Source: G963664115 sp965263045 (GTDB lineage Bacteria > Acidobacteriota > Terriglobia > 20CM-2-55-15). Taken from it: a stretch of DNA of 64,000 nucleotides. Made by a program: the position numbers and the translations under genes. Shown piece by piece: positions 7,995 to 15,836 of the stretch (position 1 is its first letter; each line of letters begins with the position of its first letter). The stretch spans positions 5,394,001 to 5,458,000 of the forward strand of contig CBDHGK010000041.1 of NCBI GenBank assembly GCA_965263045.1, given 5' to 3'. A model generated the notes under the pieces. The model searched no databases and was not told the DNA's origin. It saw only the letters and a list, made by a program, of their open reading frames with translations.

Positions 7995-8416
7995 CGGACA
8001 AAGTAACCCACAAGTCGATAGACACCGTCCGCCTCACGCACCACAGTCACTGTTTCCTGAGCCCGCTGTTTTTGTTCGAAGCTGCTGTCAAATTGAAAGA
8101 TGAAATATTTGCCGTCGGGCGCACCTGGAAGAGTGTTCGCTGCCGTTGTACTCGTGATTCCTCTTGAAATCATCCTTCCGAGCGGGTTCCGAGCCGCCTC
8201 GATTGCCACTTCCCATCCATCCCGAGAGACTGAAGATTTGAAGTATGCGGCTGCCACTTGCCAGCTCTCCGAATAGCGGCCGGCGTCGACGACAGTCAAC
8301 CAGGAACTCACGGATTCCTGCGCTGCGCTCGACTCAGGTGACTGCAATGCCGCAGTTGTCGACAGCGCCACAGACATGATCATGGGTATCGTGAATCGTG
8401 CCGATCTTAAAATCAT
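7991..8416 (-). CDS. DUF4019-family exported protein
   Basis: About 141 aa from the ATG at 8416. The N-terminus MILRSARFTIPMIMSVALST, ending near AAQE, reads as a signal peptide. The mature part has SWLTVVDAGRYSESWQVAAAYFK, GRMISRGI and KYFIFQFDSSFEQK, typical of DUF4019. It probably acts in the periplasm; function is unknown. It is the upstream member of a two-gene cassette with the HAD gene. Confidence 0.75.
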   Translation of the reverse strand: MILRSARFTIPMIMSVALSTTAALQSPESSAAQESVSSWLTVVDAGRYSESWQVAAAYFKSSVSRDGWEVAIEAARNPLGRMISRGITSTTAANTLPGAPDGKYFIFQFDSSFEQKQRAQETVTVVREADGVYRLVGYFVR

Positions 8417-8440
8417 CTCGACCCCTTCTGGGAACAGCAA

Positions 8441-8506
8441 TAGTGTTTCGGTACCGAGTGGCCAGTGTGCCGCACACCTTATTGGGCGGCACTGTCTGCT
8501 AGCCAT
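8441..8506 (-). repeat. Worn attC-like site
   Basis: Right end CTGCTAGCC carries the stop of the PPOX gene in the place of a GTTAGCC core. The left arm GGTACCGAGTGGCC is weakly complementary. Boundaries are approximate. Confidence 0.35.
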
Positions 8507-8891
8507 CTTGCGCTATCTGCAACTCGATTATCACTCGTTTGTTGTAGCGGCCGATGAGCTTCGAGAAAACGTCAACGAGCTGCATCTTCCATCCGTACTT
8601 GTTCCGTAGCGCCCGATATGCAGCTTCTATGACACCTGCCTCGGTTACGATTCGTGCTCTGGATTCTAACCAGTCGCTGCGAATATATCCGCGAGATGTG
8701 CAGGCCGCCAGGCGGGCCCGGCCATTGGCACGAATCCGTTTGACTTTCCCGGCTGTCCCCTCGCTAAACACGTAGAAGTAGTCTTCGACCTTTGCAATCC
8801 AAACTGGCGTACGGACCTCATTTCCATTGCGGCGATAGGTCGCGAGGCTCACGTAGCCCTCGTCAGCGGGGTCAAACAGCAACGGGTTCAT
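8499..8891 (-). CDS. PPOX-class F420/FMN-dependent oxidoreductase-like protein
   Basis: 130 aa with the split-barrel pattern of the pyridoxamine 5'-phosphate oxidase-like family: YVSLATYRRNGNEVRTPVWI, DYFYVFSEGTAGKVKRIRAN and ARLAACTSRG. The length and motif order match the small F420-dependent type, but FMN or heme binding cannot be excluded. Substrate unknown. Confidence 0.8.
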   Translation of the reverse strand: MNPLLFDPADEGYVSLATYRRNGNEVRTPVWIAKVEDYFYVFSEGTAGKVKRIRANGRARLAACTSRGYIRSDWLESRARIVTEAGVIEAAYRALRNKYGWKMQLVDVFSKLIGRYNKRVIIELQIAQDG

Positions 8892-8901
8892 CTATTCTGG
8901 C

Positions 8902-8961
8902 GCCTAAGGCCTTGGCGATTCACGCCGGCCGATGGACGGCCGCTGTATTCGCTTGTTCGAT
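8902..8961 (-). repeat. attC-like site
   Basis: Left core GCCTAAG (8902-8908), paired arms CACGCCGGCC and GGACGGCC, right core GTTCGAT (8955-8961) preceded by the usual CTT. About 60 bp. Confidence 0.5.
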
Positions 8962-9015
8962 GGCGGATCGCCGGCCTCACTTGCTTCCCGCGGCTCCGGT
9001 CTGTCCTGGCCCAAA

Positions 9016-9768
9016 CTACGGATGGCCGCCCATTTCGCTCAAAGAACGTGACCTGTTGTAGATCACCGGCATTTGTCCTTTCCACTTGTTCCATATGTCA
9101 TCGTCAGTGATCAGAGCAGCCATGAAGTGGCTCACGTTGATTCGACTGGTCACACCAGCGTTAAAGATCGCGCTTCTAGTCGGTGAGGGATGCACTGCGT
9201 ACTCGGTGACGTCGTCCTCATTGACCAGCTTGTCCGGACGAACCGCAGCCCACTCGATTGCATCGTCGTTCTGACCAATCGTGATTCGCAGGTGGTCGGC
9301 AGCCTTTTCATTGTCCACGTGCGGAGGCAGCAGTAGACGCAGAAGCCCAATGACGCACTTTTGACCAGACGAAATCCATTCGTCAAGATCGCGGTTGCTG
9401 CTTCCAGCCGTGTTCATGAGCACGAACCTGGTTGGCTTTTCGGACTCGTTTGCCTTGATCGCGTCGCACAATCGCCGCGTTGCATCGGCCACAAGCCGGC
9501 GCGGGTGTCCGTAGATGCCATTCACACTCATGTTGTGTCCCAAACAAGAAGCCACAGCGTTGCACCCTTTGACGTGCCAGGCCATCTCGGCGTCGCTGAG
9601 ACTCAGGATGCTTGCGCGGATCATAGATAAGTTTCTGTGATTCTTGAAACCTTCGGGCAGCTTGTTTGGCGATCGTACAATCACCTTGACGCTGCGTCCG
9701 CGAACGAGCAATTGCTCCACCAGCAACCGTCCGGTCGCCCCGCTTGCTCCAACCACGAGGATCGCCAT
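9016..9768 (-). CDS. NAD(P)-binding protein (atypical SDR / NmrA-like)
   Basis: 250 aa from the ATG at 9768. MAILVVGASGATGRLLVEQL is the Rossmann nucleotide-binding start (GxxGxxG), and the later RFVLMNTAGSSN and AAVRPDKLVNE fit the extended/atypical SDR NAD(P)H-binding family. These bind NAD(P) and act as oxidoreductases, isomerases or redox sensors. No catalytic YxxxK is obvious. An in-frame extension to 9837 runs through the attC and is not used. Confidence 0.82.
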   Translation of the reverse strand: MAILVVGASGATGRLLVEQLLVRGRSVKVIVRSPNKLPEGFKNHRNLSMIRASILSLSDAEMAWHVKGCNAVASCLGHNMSVNGIYGHPRRLVADATRRLCDAIKANESEKPTRFVLMNTAGSSNRDLDEWISSGQKCVIGLLRLLLPPHVDNEKAADHLRITIGQNDDAIEWAAVRPDKLVNEDDVTEYAVHPSPTRSAIFNAGVTSRINVSHFMAALITDDDIWNKWKGQMPVIYNRSRSLSEMGGHP

Positions 9769-9795
9769 TGCAGCAGCTCTCCTGTCCCCCCAGCT

Positions 9796-9886
9796 ATCTA
9801 ACGGGTCGATATCGCAGTGCAGTGGCCCCACATTCATCGAATCAACAACAATCGCAACCGTTGCAAACTCCTAGCGGTTGTTTTCC
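9796..9886 (-). repeat. attC site
   Basis: Left core ATCTAAC (9796-9802) followed by GGGTCGATATCGCAGTGCAG; right end CTAGCGGTTGTTTTCC matches the right arm of the site at 23134 with changed core bases. 91 bp. Confidence 0.6.
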
Positions 9887-9916
9887 AGCCGGCCGTTGAT
9901 AGACAACGGATGCTCT

Positions 9917-10306
9917 TCAGATCGGCTTGCCGAAGAAGAGTACGTAACCGTCGTTGTCTTGGACCTCAAAGCCTCTGAGTCCATCGTCGCGGTCGCCGAC
10001 TTCTTTGTGGAACATCACGTCTCGGGAAGCGAACTCACTCGCCAATCGGTCCGGATCGCCGACCGATACGAACGCATCCCAAGGGGCCCATTCATGCCGT
10101 GTGTGATTCGGCTGTGGGTGAACATCACCGGAAACCTTCTTCAGGAACAGCTGCGAGCCTCCACGACCGACGATCGCAAAAAACGGATCGTCATCAGGTG
10201 TAATAAATCGCACGACGAATCCGAGCTGACCCTGATAGAACTCGACTGCCTTTTCCACGTCGTCGACAACGAAGAACGGACTGATGGGGCCAACCTCTTG
10301 GATCAT
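9917..10306 (-). CDS. VOC-family protein
   Basis: About 129 aa from the ATG at 10306 (MIQEVGPISPFFVVDDVEKA). FYQGQLGFVVRF, FFAIVGRGGSQLFLKKV and the C-terminal FEVQDNDGYVLFFGKP define a glyoxalase/dioxygenase superfamily member. The C-terminal glutamate of FEVQD and the histidines of VHPQPNHTRHEW could serve as ligands. Function unassigned. Confidence 0.8.
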   Translation of the reverse strand: MIQEVGPISPFFVVDDVEKAVEFYQGQLGFVVRFITPDDDPFFAIVGRGGSQLFLKKVSGDVHPQPNHTRHEWAPWDAFVSVGDPDRLASEFASRDVMFHKEVGDRDDGLRGFEVQDNDGYVLFFGKPI

Positions 10307-10395
10307 CTGTTTCACGATCGTTCCATGACGGCTGCGTCCGGCCAACGGTCCGCGCAATACTGGGAAACGACTGGTAGACACCACGGAGAATGACA

Positions 10396-10487
10396 GTGAC
10401 ACCGCTCGTGCGGGGCAGTGCCAATCCGGTCAGGCCGATCCGCCCTTGGTCCGGTGCATGCCCTCGTGATGCCGCCGCTTGTTAGAC
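10396..10487 (-). repeat. attC site
   Basis: Right core GTTAGAC (10481-10487), preceded by GCCGCCGCTT; the left arm GTGACACCGCTCGTGCGGGG aligns to the consensus left arm. It supplies the stop codon (TTA on +) of the GNAT gene. Confidence 0.65.
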
Positions 10488-11023
10488 GGCGTCCCACTCG
10501 GAGCGGAGGAGGCCCATAATACAGTTGTTCCAGTACTCGTCACCGCTCCTTCGTGATTGACTTAGCGTGCCCTCGAGCTGGAATCCCACGCGCCGATAAC
10601 ACTTGATCGCCGATTCGTTGAAGTCGAATACGTTGGGGCTCAGGCGATGGAGGCCGAGTTCATGGAACCCTACGCGTACAAGCTCGCGAACGATGCATTC
10701 GCCGAGACCAGTGCCCCGCGCTGATGCTGGACCAACCAGGACCCGCATCAGCTTGGCACTGAGATTCTTCGTGTCAACTGCCCAAGTTCGCCGTGTCCGA
10801 TAAGTGTACCGTCGGAAACACGACGCGCCATGAATAAGTGAGATGTGGGCGGCGTGCCTCGACTTGAATGGAGCAGTCGCTCCAATTGATCCTTGCCGAG
10901 TGGATACGTGAACTCGGGCCCGGCCCATTGAAGGAGGAATTCCGGCGTCGGAGACCATTCAATCAGTAAATCGAAATGCACTGCTTCGAATGGGATCAGC
11001 TCGATCATGTCTTGCGAGTCCAT
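10482..11023 (-). pseudogene. GNAT acetyltransferase with a one-base frameshift
   Basis: The N-terminal half (MDSQDMIELIPFEAVHFDLL to IGHGELG) starts at 11023 in one frame. The C-terminal half (AVDTKNLSAKLMRVLVGPAS, RGTGLGECIVRELVRVGFHE, NESAIKCYRRVGFQLEGTL) continues in the next frame to 10482. Restoring a G in the GGG run at 10781-10783 joins them into a normal GNAT protein of about 180 aa with the acetyl-CoA loop RGTGLG. The break is either a real mutation or a homopolymer sequencing error. Confidence 0.8.
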
Positions 11024-11111
11024 CTAGCGGCTCCGTAGTGAGCCGCCGGCGCAGAATGCCGCGCGCACAGGAGTACTGGTCAACCCGGTCGGGTCCATTG
11101 CCTTGTTAGCC
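11022..11111 (-). repeat. attC site
   Basis: Right core GTTAGCC (11105-11111) preceded by CATTGCCTT; left arm ATCTAGCGGCTCCGTAGTGAGCC. 90 bp. The VOC stop codon is inside the core. Confidence 0.7.
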
Positions 11112-11486
11112 TGCCGTTGGACGGCCGCCAAAGCAGATGATATTGCCGTCGGGATCCTCCACAGAGAAGTCCTTCGTGCCCCAGGCGGTCGGCGTGAGCG
11201 GCTTCAGAATCGTTGCACCGTTGGCGACGCACTGCCTGAAGAAGGCTTCGATGCCGTCCACGCCGGCTGCAGCGTCGAGGTGCTCATTCTCCCGCCGGTG
11301 TCGACGCTCGTCCTGGTTCTTCGGCGCTTCCTTCAGGTGTAATTCCAGTCCGTCCAGATGGCCGATGGCGTAAAAGCCGTCCCACGGCTCGCCAAACGTG
11401 AAACCGAGCTTTTCGTAGAACCCGATCGATCGCCCAAGGTCATCGACAAGGAACTGTGGAGCGAAGGATGTGAGGCGCGGTTTCAT
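11106..11486 (-). CDS. VOC-family bleomycin-resistance-like protein
   Basis: 126 aa: APQFLVDDLGRSIGFYEKLG, FYAIGHLDGLELHLKEAP, and AWGTKDFSVEDPDGNIICFG are standard VOC segments; the His of ELHL and Glu of FSVEDPDG are in the metal/ligand positions. It begins with ATG at 11486, overlapping the TGA of the DUF1801 reading frame upstream (ATGA), so both sit in one cassette and are probably translationally coupled. Confidence 0.85.
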   Translation of the reverse strand: MKPRLTSFAPQFLVDDLGRSIGFYEKLGFTFGEPWDGFYAIGHLDGLELHLKEAPKNQDERRHRRENEHLDAAAGVDGIEAFFRQCVANGATILKPLTPTAWGTKDFSVEDPDGNIICFGGRPTAG

Positions 11487-11831
11487 CTGAGGGCCTGAAC
11501 GTCGATGTCATCGTCCGGCCTGACCTTCACATGCCGCATATACTTGCCAGCGCCTTCCAACAGGCCGGCCGGGTCCGCAAGCTCGGCGCCGCGAAAAAAA
11601 ACCGACATTGACGTGCGCTGTGAATGCGTTGACGTATGCGAACGCCGCGTCAGCTACACATGCGGTCGGATGGCCGTCATGCAATAGTTCTCGGACATCG
11701 TCCCCACTCTTGCGCATGGCCTCAAACCAGTGGTGCGCCATTGCCCCCAAGTCATCCGAATGTTCCGCCATCCAGGCATCGATAGCAGGATCCCGTTTAA
11801 CCGAACTGGGGAACCGTAAGAGTTGATTCAC
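11483..11831 (-). pseudogene. DUF1801 protein with a poly-T frameshift
   Basis: The GTG at 11831 starts VNQLLRFPSSVKRDPAIDAW, then AHHWFEAMRKSGDDVRELLH, DGHPTACVADAAFAYVNAFT and AHVNVGFF, a close match to a DUF1801 subfamily. At 11594-11601 eight A (eight T in the gene) throw the frame. With seven, it continues RGAELADPAGLLEGAGKYMR to a TGA overlapping the next ATG. Either sequencing error or a slippage-prone tract. An open frame extends upstream to 11912 without similarity. Confidence 0.75.
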
Positions 11832-11960
11832 TGGGTTTGCGCTCAGTGACCCTGTCCGCAATGCTTTGACGGGCGACACGCAGTAGGAATGTGCTACGAC
11901 GAACACCAACAAAACTATAGTTCATTTCATGCTCCCTCGCTCCGATCGACTACCCTGTCT

Positions 11961-12056
11961 GGCTGACGGATTGCGCATTAGCTGCGGGCCGTGTCGGCGG
12001 CGCCGCCCACACGGATTGATCTAGAGTAGCCGGCGGCGCCCGCTGCGCTTGACGCC
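11961..12056 (-). repeat. attC-like site
   Basis: Left core GGCTGAC (11961-11967), then GGATTGCGCATTAGCTGCGG; the right arm CGGCGCCCGCTGCGCTTGACGCC pairs with it. Core bases have drifted from GTTRRRY. Confidence 0.5.
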
Positions 12057-12105
12057 TGTCAGCTTCATGCGCGCGTGAGCCGTCTTGCGGGTACCAACTT
12101 TGACC

Positions 12106-12453
12106 CTACTGCATTCTCTCGAGCGTTGTTCCCGGATGGAGACCAATGTGCTCGCTCACAACTTGGTTTAGCCTCTCTTCACCCATCAGAAAATAATGCC
12201 CCTCCGGCACTACCTGTGATCTCCACACTGCCCGGGATAGAAACTCGGACGAAAATCCCGTTACCGCGACATCATTGACGTATATTCCCGAGTCGTTACT
12301 CCGAATGCGATCGTTGGGAATGGCCACAATTCTCAAAGCGGTTGGCCTTTCCATTTCTTGCACGCGAACAATCTCGCCGCGCAGAAACGTCGTGGACTGA
12401 GCCTGGACCGTTGCCGTCGCCAGAAGGAGTAGGGCTATCAGTAATCTGCCCAC
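12106..12453 (-). CDS. Exported signal peptidase I-like protein lacking the catalytic residues
   Basis: About 115 aa from the GTG at 12453, with AGGAGG 8 nt upstream; an in-frame GTG at 12459 is the alternative. A signal peptide (VGRLLIALLLLATATVQAQS) is followed by LRGEIVRVQE, TALRIVAIPNDRI and SQVVPEGHYFLMGEE. These align to signal peptidase I boxes C, D and E. The box B serine region is absent, and the lysine before RVV in active enzymes is a leucine here. It should be an inactive S26-fold protein in the periplasm. It follows a VOC gene by 12 bp without an attC between. Confidence 0.7.
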   Translation of the reverse strand: MGRLLIALLLLATATVQAQSTTFLRGEIVRVQEMERPTALRIVAIPNDRIRSNDSGIYVNDVAVTGFSSEFLSRAVWRSQVVPEGHYFLMGEERLNQVVSEHIGLHPGTTLERMQ

Positions 12454-12465
12454 TATCACTTCCTC

Positions 12466-12927
12466 CTATGAGCCTGGTTTGCGTTCGCCCGACGGATTGA
12501 GGCCGCCGTCTGGTGCGGCCGCGTGTGGGGCCGCTTCGCACTGAAAGCAGAGGTCATAGCCGTCAGGATCCTTAACGTAGACTTGCTTCATGCCGTAGTG
12601 CGTGACCACTGGAGCTGTTGCGTTCAAACCCTTGGATTGAAAGTACGCGTGCGCTGCGTCCGGCTCGGGGCAATTGAAGAAGAAGGCGGTATCGCCGTGG
12701 GCTGCGGTGCGGGCAGCATCTGCTTCGAGGGGGCGATGCTCTGGCTCGTATGCGGTATTGAGCATTAAGATCATGCGGCCCCTTTTCAGCATGGCCCAGC
12801 CGAAATGTTTCCCCGGTTCCGATTGTGCAACGATCTGAAATCCAAGGATGTCACGATAGAATTTCACGGATGCCGGCATGTCGAAGACCTGGATCAGAGG
12901 AGTAAATTCTTCGATATCAACGCTCAT
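12466..12927 (-). CDS. VOC-family protein
   Basis: About 153 aa from the ATG at 12927 (MSVDIEEFTPLIQVFDMPAS). VKFYRDILGFQIVAQ, MLKRGRMILMLNTAYE and MKQVYVKDPDGYDLCFQC mark a bleomycin-resistance/glyoxalase member. It is the upstream gene of a probable two-gene cassette with the signal peptidase-like gene, whose ribosome site overlaps its stop. Confidence 0.82.
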   Translation of the reverse strand: MSVDIEEFTPLIQVFDMPASVKFYRDILGFQIVAQSEPGKHFGWAMLKRGRMILMLNTAYEPEHRPLEADAARTAAHGDTAFFFNCPEPDAAHAYFQSKGLNATAPVVTHYGMKQVYVKDPDGYDLCFQCEAAPHAAAPDGGLNPSGERKPGS

Positions 12928-12948
12928 GAGCACACCCTTTCACTGTCC

Positions 12949-13037
12949 GCCTAACGATTCGTGGCTCACCTGTGGCGGCCGCAACAATCACAGTCAAACG
13001 ATACCAGGCCGCCGACAGTTGCAGCCACTTGTTAGGC
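12949..13037 (-). repeat. attC site
   Basis: Both cores intact: GCCTAAC (12949-12955) and GTTAGGC (13031-13037). Arms GATTCGTGGCTCACC and GCAGCCACTT pair, with an inner inverted repeat GGCGGCC. 89 bp; 3' site of the DUF1761 cassette. Confidence 0.85.
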
Positions 13038-13069
13038 CTCAGGTTGGCGCAGGGCAATATCAAGCCGGA

Positions 13070-13474
13070 TTATGTCCATGCCGCCAGGATACCGCCAATG
13101 AGAACACTGTAGAGGACTCGATAGCCTGATTGAATCAGAAAAAGAGGCATACCCCACCCGCAAAATGCGCTATCAGAAGCCATCGCAGTCGCGATAAGCC
13201 CTACACCAGTTGTAGCACCGAGGAGCAGGCCACCACCAAGCGTGTTGATGCCAAGGCTCCTGATCAGTGCCGCCAGGACAATGGTCGTAATTAACGCTGT
13301 GAAGAAGCTAACGATGAAAGGTGCCGGACTTGGCTGAATATAGTCTTCGGTTTTTCCGATAGCGCTTAGCCATGCTTTTCCGAAGATCGGGCCGTACCAT
13401 AACCCACCGAGCACGAACGCCGCTGCGGTTGCTACGAGAATTGCCCACCAATTGAATCCAGTGAACTCAAGCAT
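13070..13474 (-). CDS. DUF1761 integral membrane protein
   Basis: 134 aa with four hydrophobic segments. The start NWWAILVATAAAFVLGGLWY then GPIFGKAWLSAIGK is the DUF1761 signature, and the C-terminal half has the GLIATAMASDSAF and LIGGILAAW helices. Inner-membrane protein of unknown function, common in cassettes. About 130 bp upstream (13475-13603) belong to the same cassette and may hold its promoter. Confidence 0.82.
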   Translation of the reverse strand: MLEFTGFNWWAILVATAAAFVLGGLWYGPIFGKAWLSAIGKTEDYIQPSPAPFIVSFFTALITTIVLAALIRSLGINTLGGGLLLGATTGVGLIATAMASDSAFCGWGMPLFLIQSGYRVLYSVLIGGILAAWT

Positions 13475-13644
13475 TGTTTACCCCCATTCGTCAGCCCAGT
13501 ACTGTAGCAAAAGGATAGTCACCGGAGGAACTGAGCGATTTACGTGTGTCACTCGGCCGATCTTCATCCAACTTAACTAGCGCGTGAGTCCAGCTGTGAT
13601 GGCGCGTAACGGATCGGCAATAAGCTGCAGGCCGTGCCCAGCGC

Positions 13645-15085
13645 GAATGTGTGCCAATCTTAGTTGGAAATTGAAACGGCTCCAAACCCCATGGTTTGAT
13701 GGTATTGGAAGAAACAACATCAAGCCTGTAAGAGAAAGGAGCCGAGATGAGGAGTCTGTTACGTTCGGTAAAGAAACGCAAGAAGTCGCGTGTGCTGGGT
13801 GAGGTCGAGGTCCTGAGCCGGGAGGAATACTCGGGACTGGAATTGGACTCGAAGGTGGAGATGATTCGGGCGTTGATCCCACTGGGGTTGATGCACGTGG
13901 AGGAGTTGCTCGACGAGGAAGTGAAGTCGTTGGCGGGTGAGCGATACGCACGAAAGGAGGCGGCGTTGCGGGGCCGGCGACACGGGAGCAATCCGGGGAC
14001 CGTGGGGCTGGGTGGCCAGCGGGTGCCGGTTCGGGTGCCTCGAGTGCGCAGCGTGGCGGGCGGGGAGATTCCGCTTCGGACCTACGAGGAACTCAGTCCG
14101 GGTGGCGCGGTGAACGAGCTACTGCTCAGACGTGTGCTGTATGGGATCTCCTGCCGGAACTATGAATCGGCCGCTGAAGCGATTCCGGGAGCGATCGGAC
14201 TGTCGAGTTCGACGGTGTCTCGAGGATTCGTCCAGGCGAGTGCCGCGAAACTTCGGGAGATGCAGGAGCGGGATCTGAGTGGCGAGGACGTCGTGGCGAT
14301 CTTCCTGGACGGGAAGGCGTTTGCCGACGCCCTGATGGTAGTGGCCCTGGGCGTCACGCTTTCGGGCGACAAACGCTTCTTGGGCTTCGTGGAGACCGAC
14401 ACGGAGAACGAGCAAGTGCTGACTCCGTTTCTCCGTTCGTTGATGGAGCGGGGCCTGGACATCTCTGAAGGCGTGCTGGTGATTGTCGACGGCGGCAAAG
14501 GTCTGCGGGCGGCGGTCAAGAAGGCATTCAGGAATCGAGCCCTGGTCCAACGCTGCCAATGGCACAAACGCGAGAACGTCGTGAGATACCTATCGAAGAC
14601 CGAGCAAGCCGTGTGGCGACGCCGGCTGCAGCGGGCCTACGAGCGCCCGGAGTACGACGAAGCTCGGGCGGCGCTCGGAGAGCTCCATGGAGAGCTCGAG
14701 GAGCGAAACCAATCGGGGGCTGCGAGCCTTGAGGAAGGCCTGGAAGAGACCCTCACGTTGCATCGGCTCGGCGTGTACGGGGTCTTGGGCCGTTCGTTCA
14801 AGACGACGAATTGCCTGGAATCGGTCAATGCCCTTGTCGAGGAAAGGTGTGCGAAGGTCGATCATTGGAAGAACTCGAGTCAGCGGCAACGCTGGTTGGC
14901 GACGGCGCTCATCGACATCGAACCGCGCCTGAGGAAGGTGATCGGCTACCGTCATCTTCCAAAGCTCCGCGAAGCCCTCCAGCGAGAGCTGAAAATTGAG
15001 GCGAAGACGTCGACGAGATCGAAGAAGAAGGTTGCATGACCCATCGTGAGCCGTGGAGAGTTTCAACTAAGAATGGGCTTGACTC
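13645..15085 (+). mobile_element. IS256-family insertion sequence, copy 1
   Basis: 1441 bp. Terminal inverted repeats are GAATGTGTGCCAATCTTAGT on the left and, read inward, GAGTCAAGCCCATTCTTAGT on the right. The element is flanked by the 8-bp direct repeat CCCAGCGC (13637-13644 and 15086-15093), the duplication size normal for IS256. It carries one full transposase gene and appears intact, and it is the reverse complement of copy 2 at 26644-28084. Confidence 0.93.
13747..15039 (+). CDS. IS256-family (mutator-type) transposase
   Basis: 430 aa. The DDE catalytic core is visible: first Asp in VVAIFLDGKAFAD, second in GVLVIVDGGKGLRAA, and Glu in TTNCLESVNALVEE, with the family C..H motif RCQWHKRENV between. 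The N-terminal region (LGLMHVEELLDEEVKSLAGE, then GTVGLGGQRVPVRVPRVR) is the usual DNA-binding part. Full length and uninterrupted, so probably active. The encoded protein is identical to that of copy 2. Confidence 0.95.
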   Translation: MRSLLRSVKKRKKSRVLGEVEVLSREEYSGLELDSKVEMIRALIPLGLMHVEELLDEEVKSLAGERYARKEAALRGRRHGSNPGTVGLGGQRVPVRVPRVRSVAGGEIPLRTYEELSPGGAVNELLLRRVLYGISCRNYESAAEAIPGAIGLSSSTVSRGFVQASAAKLREMQERDLSGEDVVAIFLDGKAFADALMVVALGVTLSGDKRFLGFVETDTENEQVLTPFLRSLMERGLDISEGVLVIVDGGKGLRAAVKKAFRNRALVQRCQWHKRENVVRYLSKTEQAVWRRRLQRAYERPEYDEARAALGELHGELEERNQSGAASLEEGLEETLTLHRLGVYGVLGRSFKTTNCLESVNALVEERCAKVDHWKNSSQRQRWLATALIDIEPRLRKVIGYRHLPKLREALQRELKIEAKTSTRSKKKVA

Positions 15086-15143
15086 CCCAGCGCGTCACGG
15101 ACTGCCGGCATTGATGGCTTGTTCGGCAGCGGCTCACGTCTGC

Positions 15144-15734
15144 TCACCAGATTCTAGGCACTAGGCGTTTGGTCCGAGCCGAATAGTTCCCGTACTGATC
15201 CCCAAACTCATCGACCATGATCTGTTCCTCCGGGCCGAGTCGAAGCGCAACTAATAACACAATCGAAACGAGATAGAACGGACCAGCGATCCAGTTCGGG
15301 AGCAGGAGCGACTGACCGGCTGCGCAAAGCAACAGCGCGGCGTACATCGGATGACGGACACGCTCGTAAATCCCGGTCGTCACGAGCTGATGGCTTTCGC
15401 GGACCTCGAGAGTGACCGACCAGTTGATACCCAGATCCGCATGCGACCGCCAAAAGCACCAGAGGCCGATCGCGAGGCAGACAGTCCCTCCCAGGTATGG
15501 AACGACGCGAAGCGGATAATCGGCGAACCGAAGCCAAGGAGATGCGATCCAGATCAGCGGAACGAGGAATCCAATCGACACAAGCGTGAGCAGTATCGTC
15601 TCCATGGGACCCATTCGGCTCTTAACAATCTTCACGCTGCGACTGCGACGCCCGTGCGGGGCCCGAATGGCGAGCGTTGCGATGATGCCTGTGAGGACAA
15701 GCGCTTTTGCGAACCAGGGGTTCAGAATCAGCAT
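15144..15734 (-). CDS. Isoprenylcysteine carboxyl methyltransferase (ICMT)-like membrane protein
   Basis: 196 aa with about five hydrophobic segments. The C-terminal signature HQLVTTGIYERVRHPMYAAL, GPEEQIMVDEFGDQYGNYSA and RLVPRIW is that of the ICMT/PEMT family, where the RHP motif and the terminal E..Y region bind S-adenosylmethionine. Bacterial members methylate unknown substrates at the inner membrane. The attC at its 3' side is the one split by the IS256 element. Confidence 0.85.
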   Translation of the reverse strand: MLILNPWFAKALVLTGIIATLAIRAPHGRRSRSVKIVKSRMGPMETILLTLVSIGFLVPLIWIASPWLRFADYPLRVVPYLGGTVCLAIGLWCFWRSHADLGINWSVTLEVRESHQLVTTGIYERVRHPMYAALLLCAAGQSLLLPNWIAGPFYLVSIVLLVALRLGPEEQIMVDEFGDQYGNYSARTKRLVPRIW

Positions 15735-15765
15735 AAGCCCATGATCTCAGTTCAACCACGTCATT

Positions 15766-15832
15766 TGCGGACGGTTTTGGCAATCAGCGGCGGCACAAAG
15801 CTCTGGCCGTCTGCGTCCCCTTCTTGTGTGCC
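15766..15832 (-). repeat. attC-like site
   Basis: Left TGCGGAC then GGTTTTGGCAATCAGCGGCG; right CTTGTGTGCC in place of CTTGTTAGCC. About 67 bp; arms pair but both cores are changed. Confidence 0.45.
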
Positions 15833-15836
15833 ATAG

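Larger units (their letters stand above)
13604..15127 (-). repeat. attC site split by IS256 copy 1
   Basis: The left half (13604-13644, GCGTAAC then GGATCGGCAATAAGCTGCAG) and right half (15094-15127, GCCGGCATTGATGGCTTGTTCGGC) form a 75-bp attC once the insertion and one copy of CCCAGCGC are removed. It is the 3' site of the ICMT-like cassette. Confidence 0.7.

Noticed and set aside
9878..10393. 171-codon plus-strand frame in the array, which would be a reversed cassette
   Set aside because: It mirrors the VOC gene on the minus strand, which has clear family motifs.
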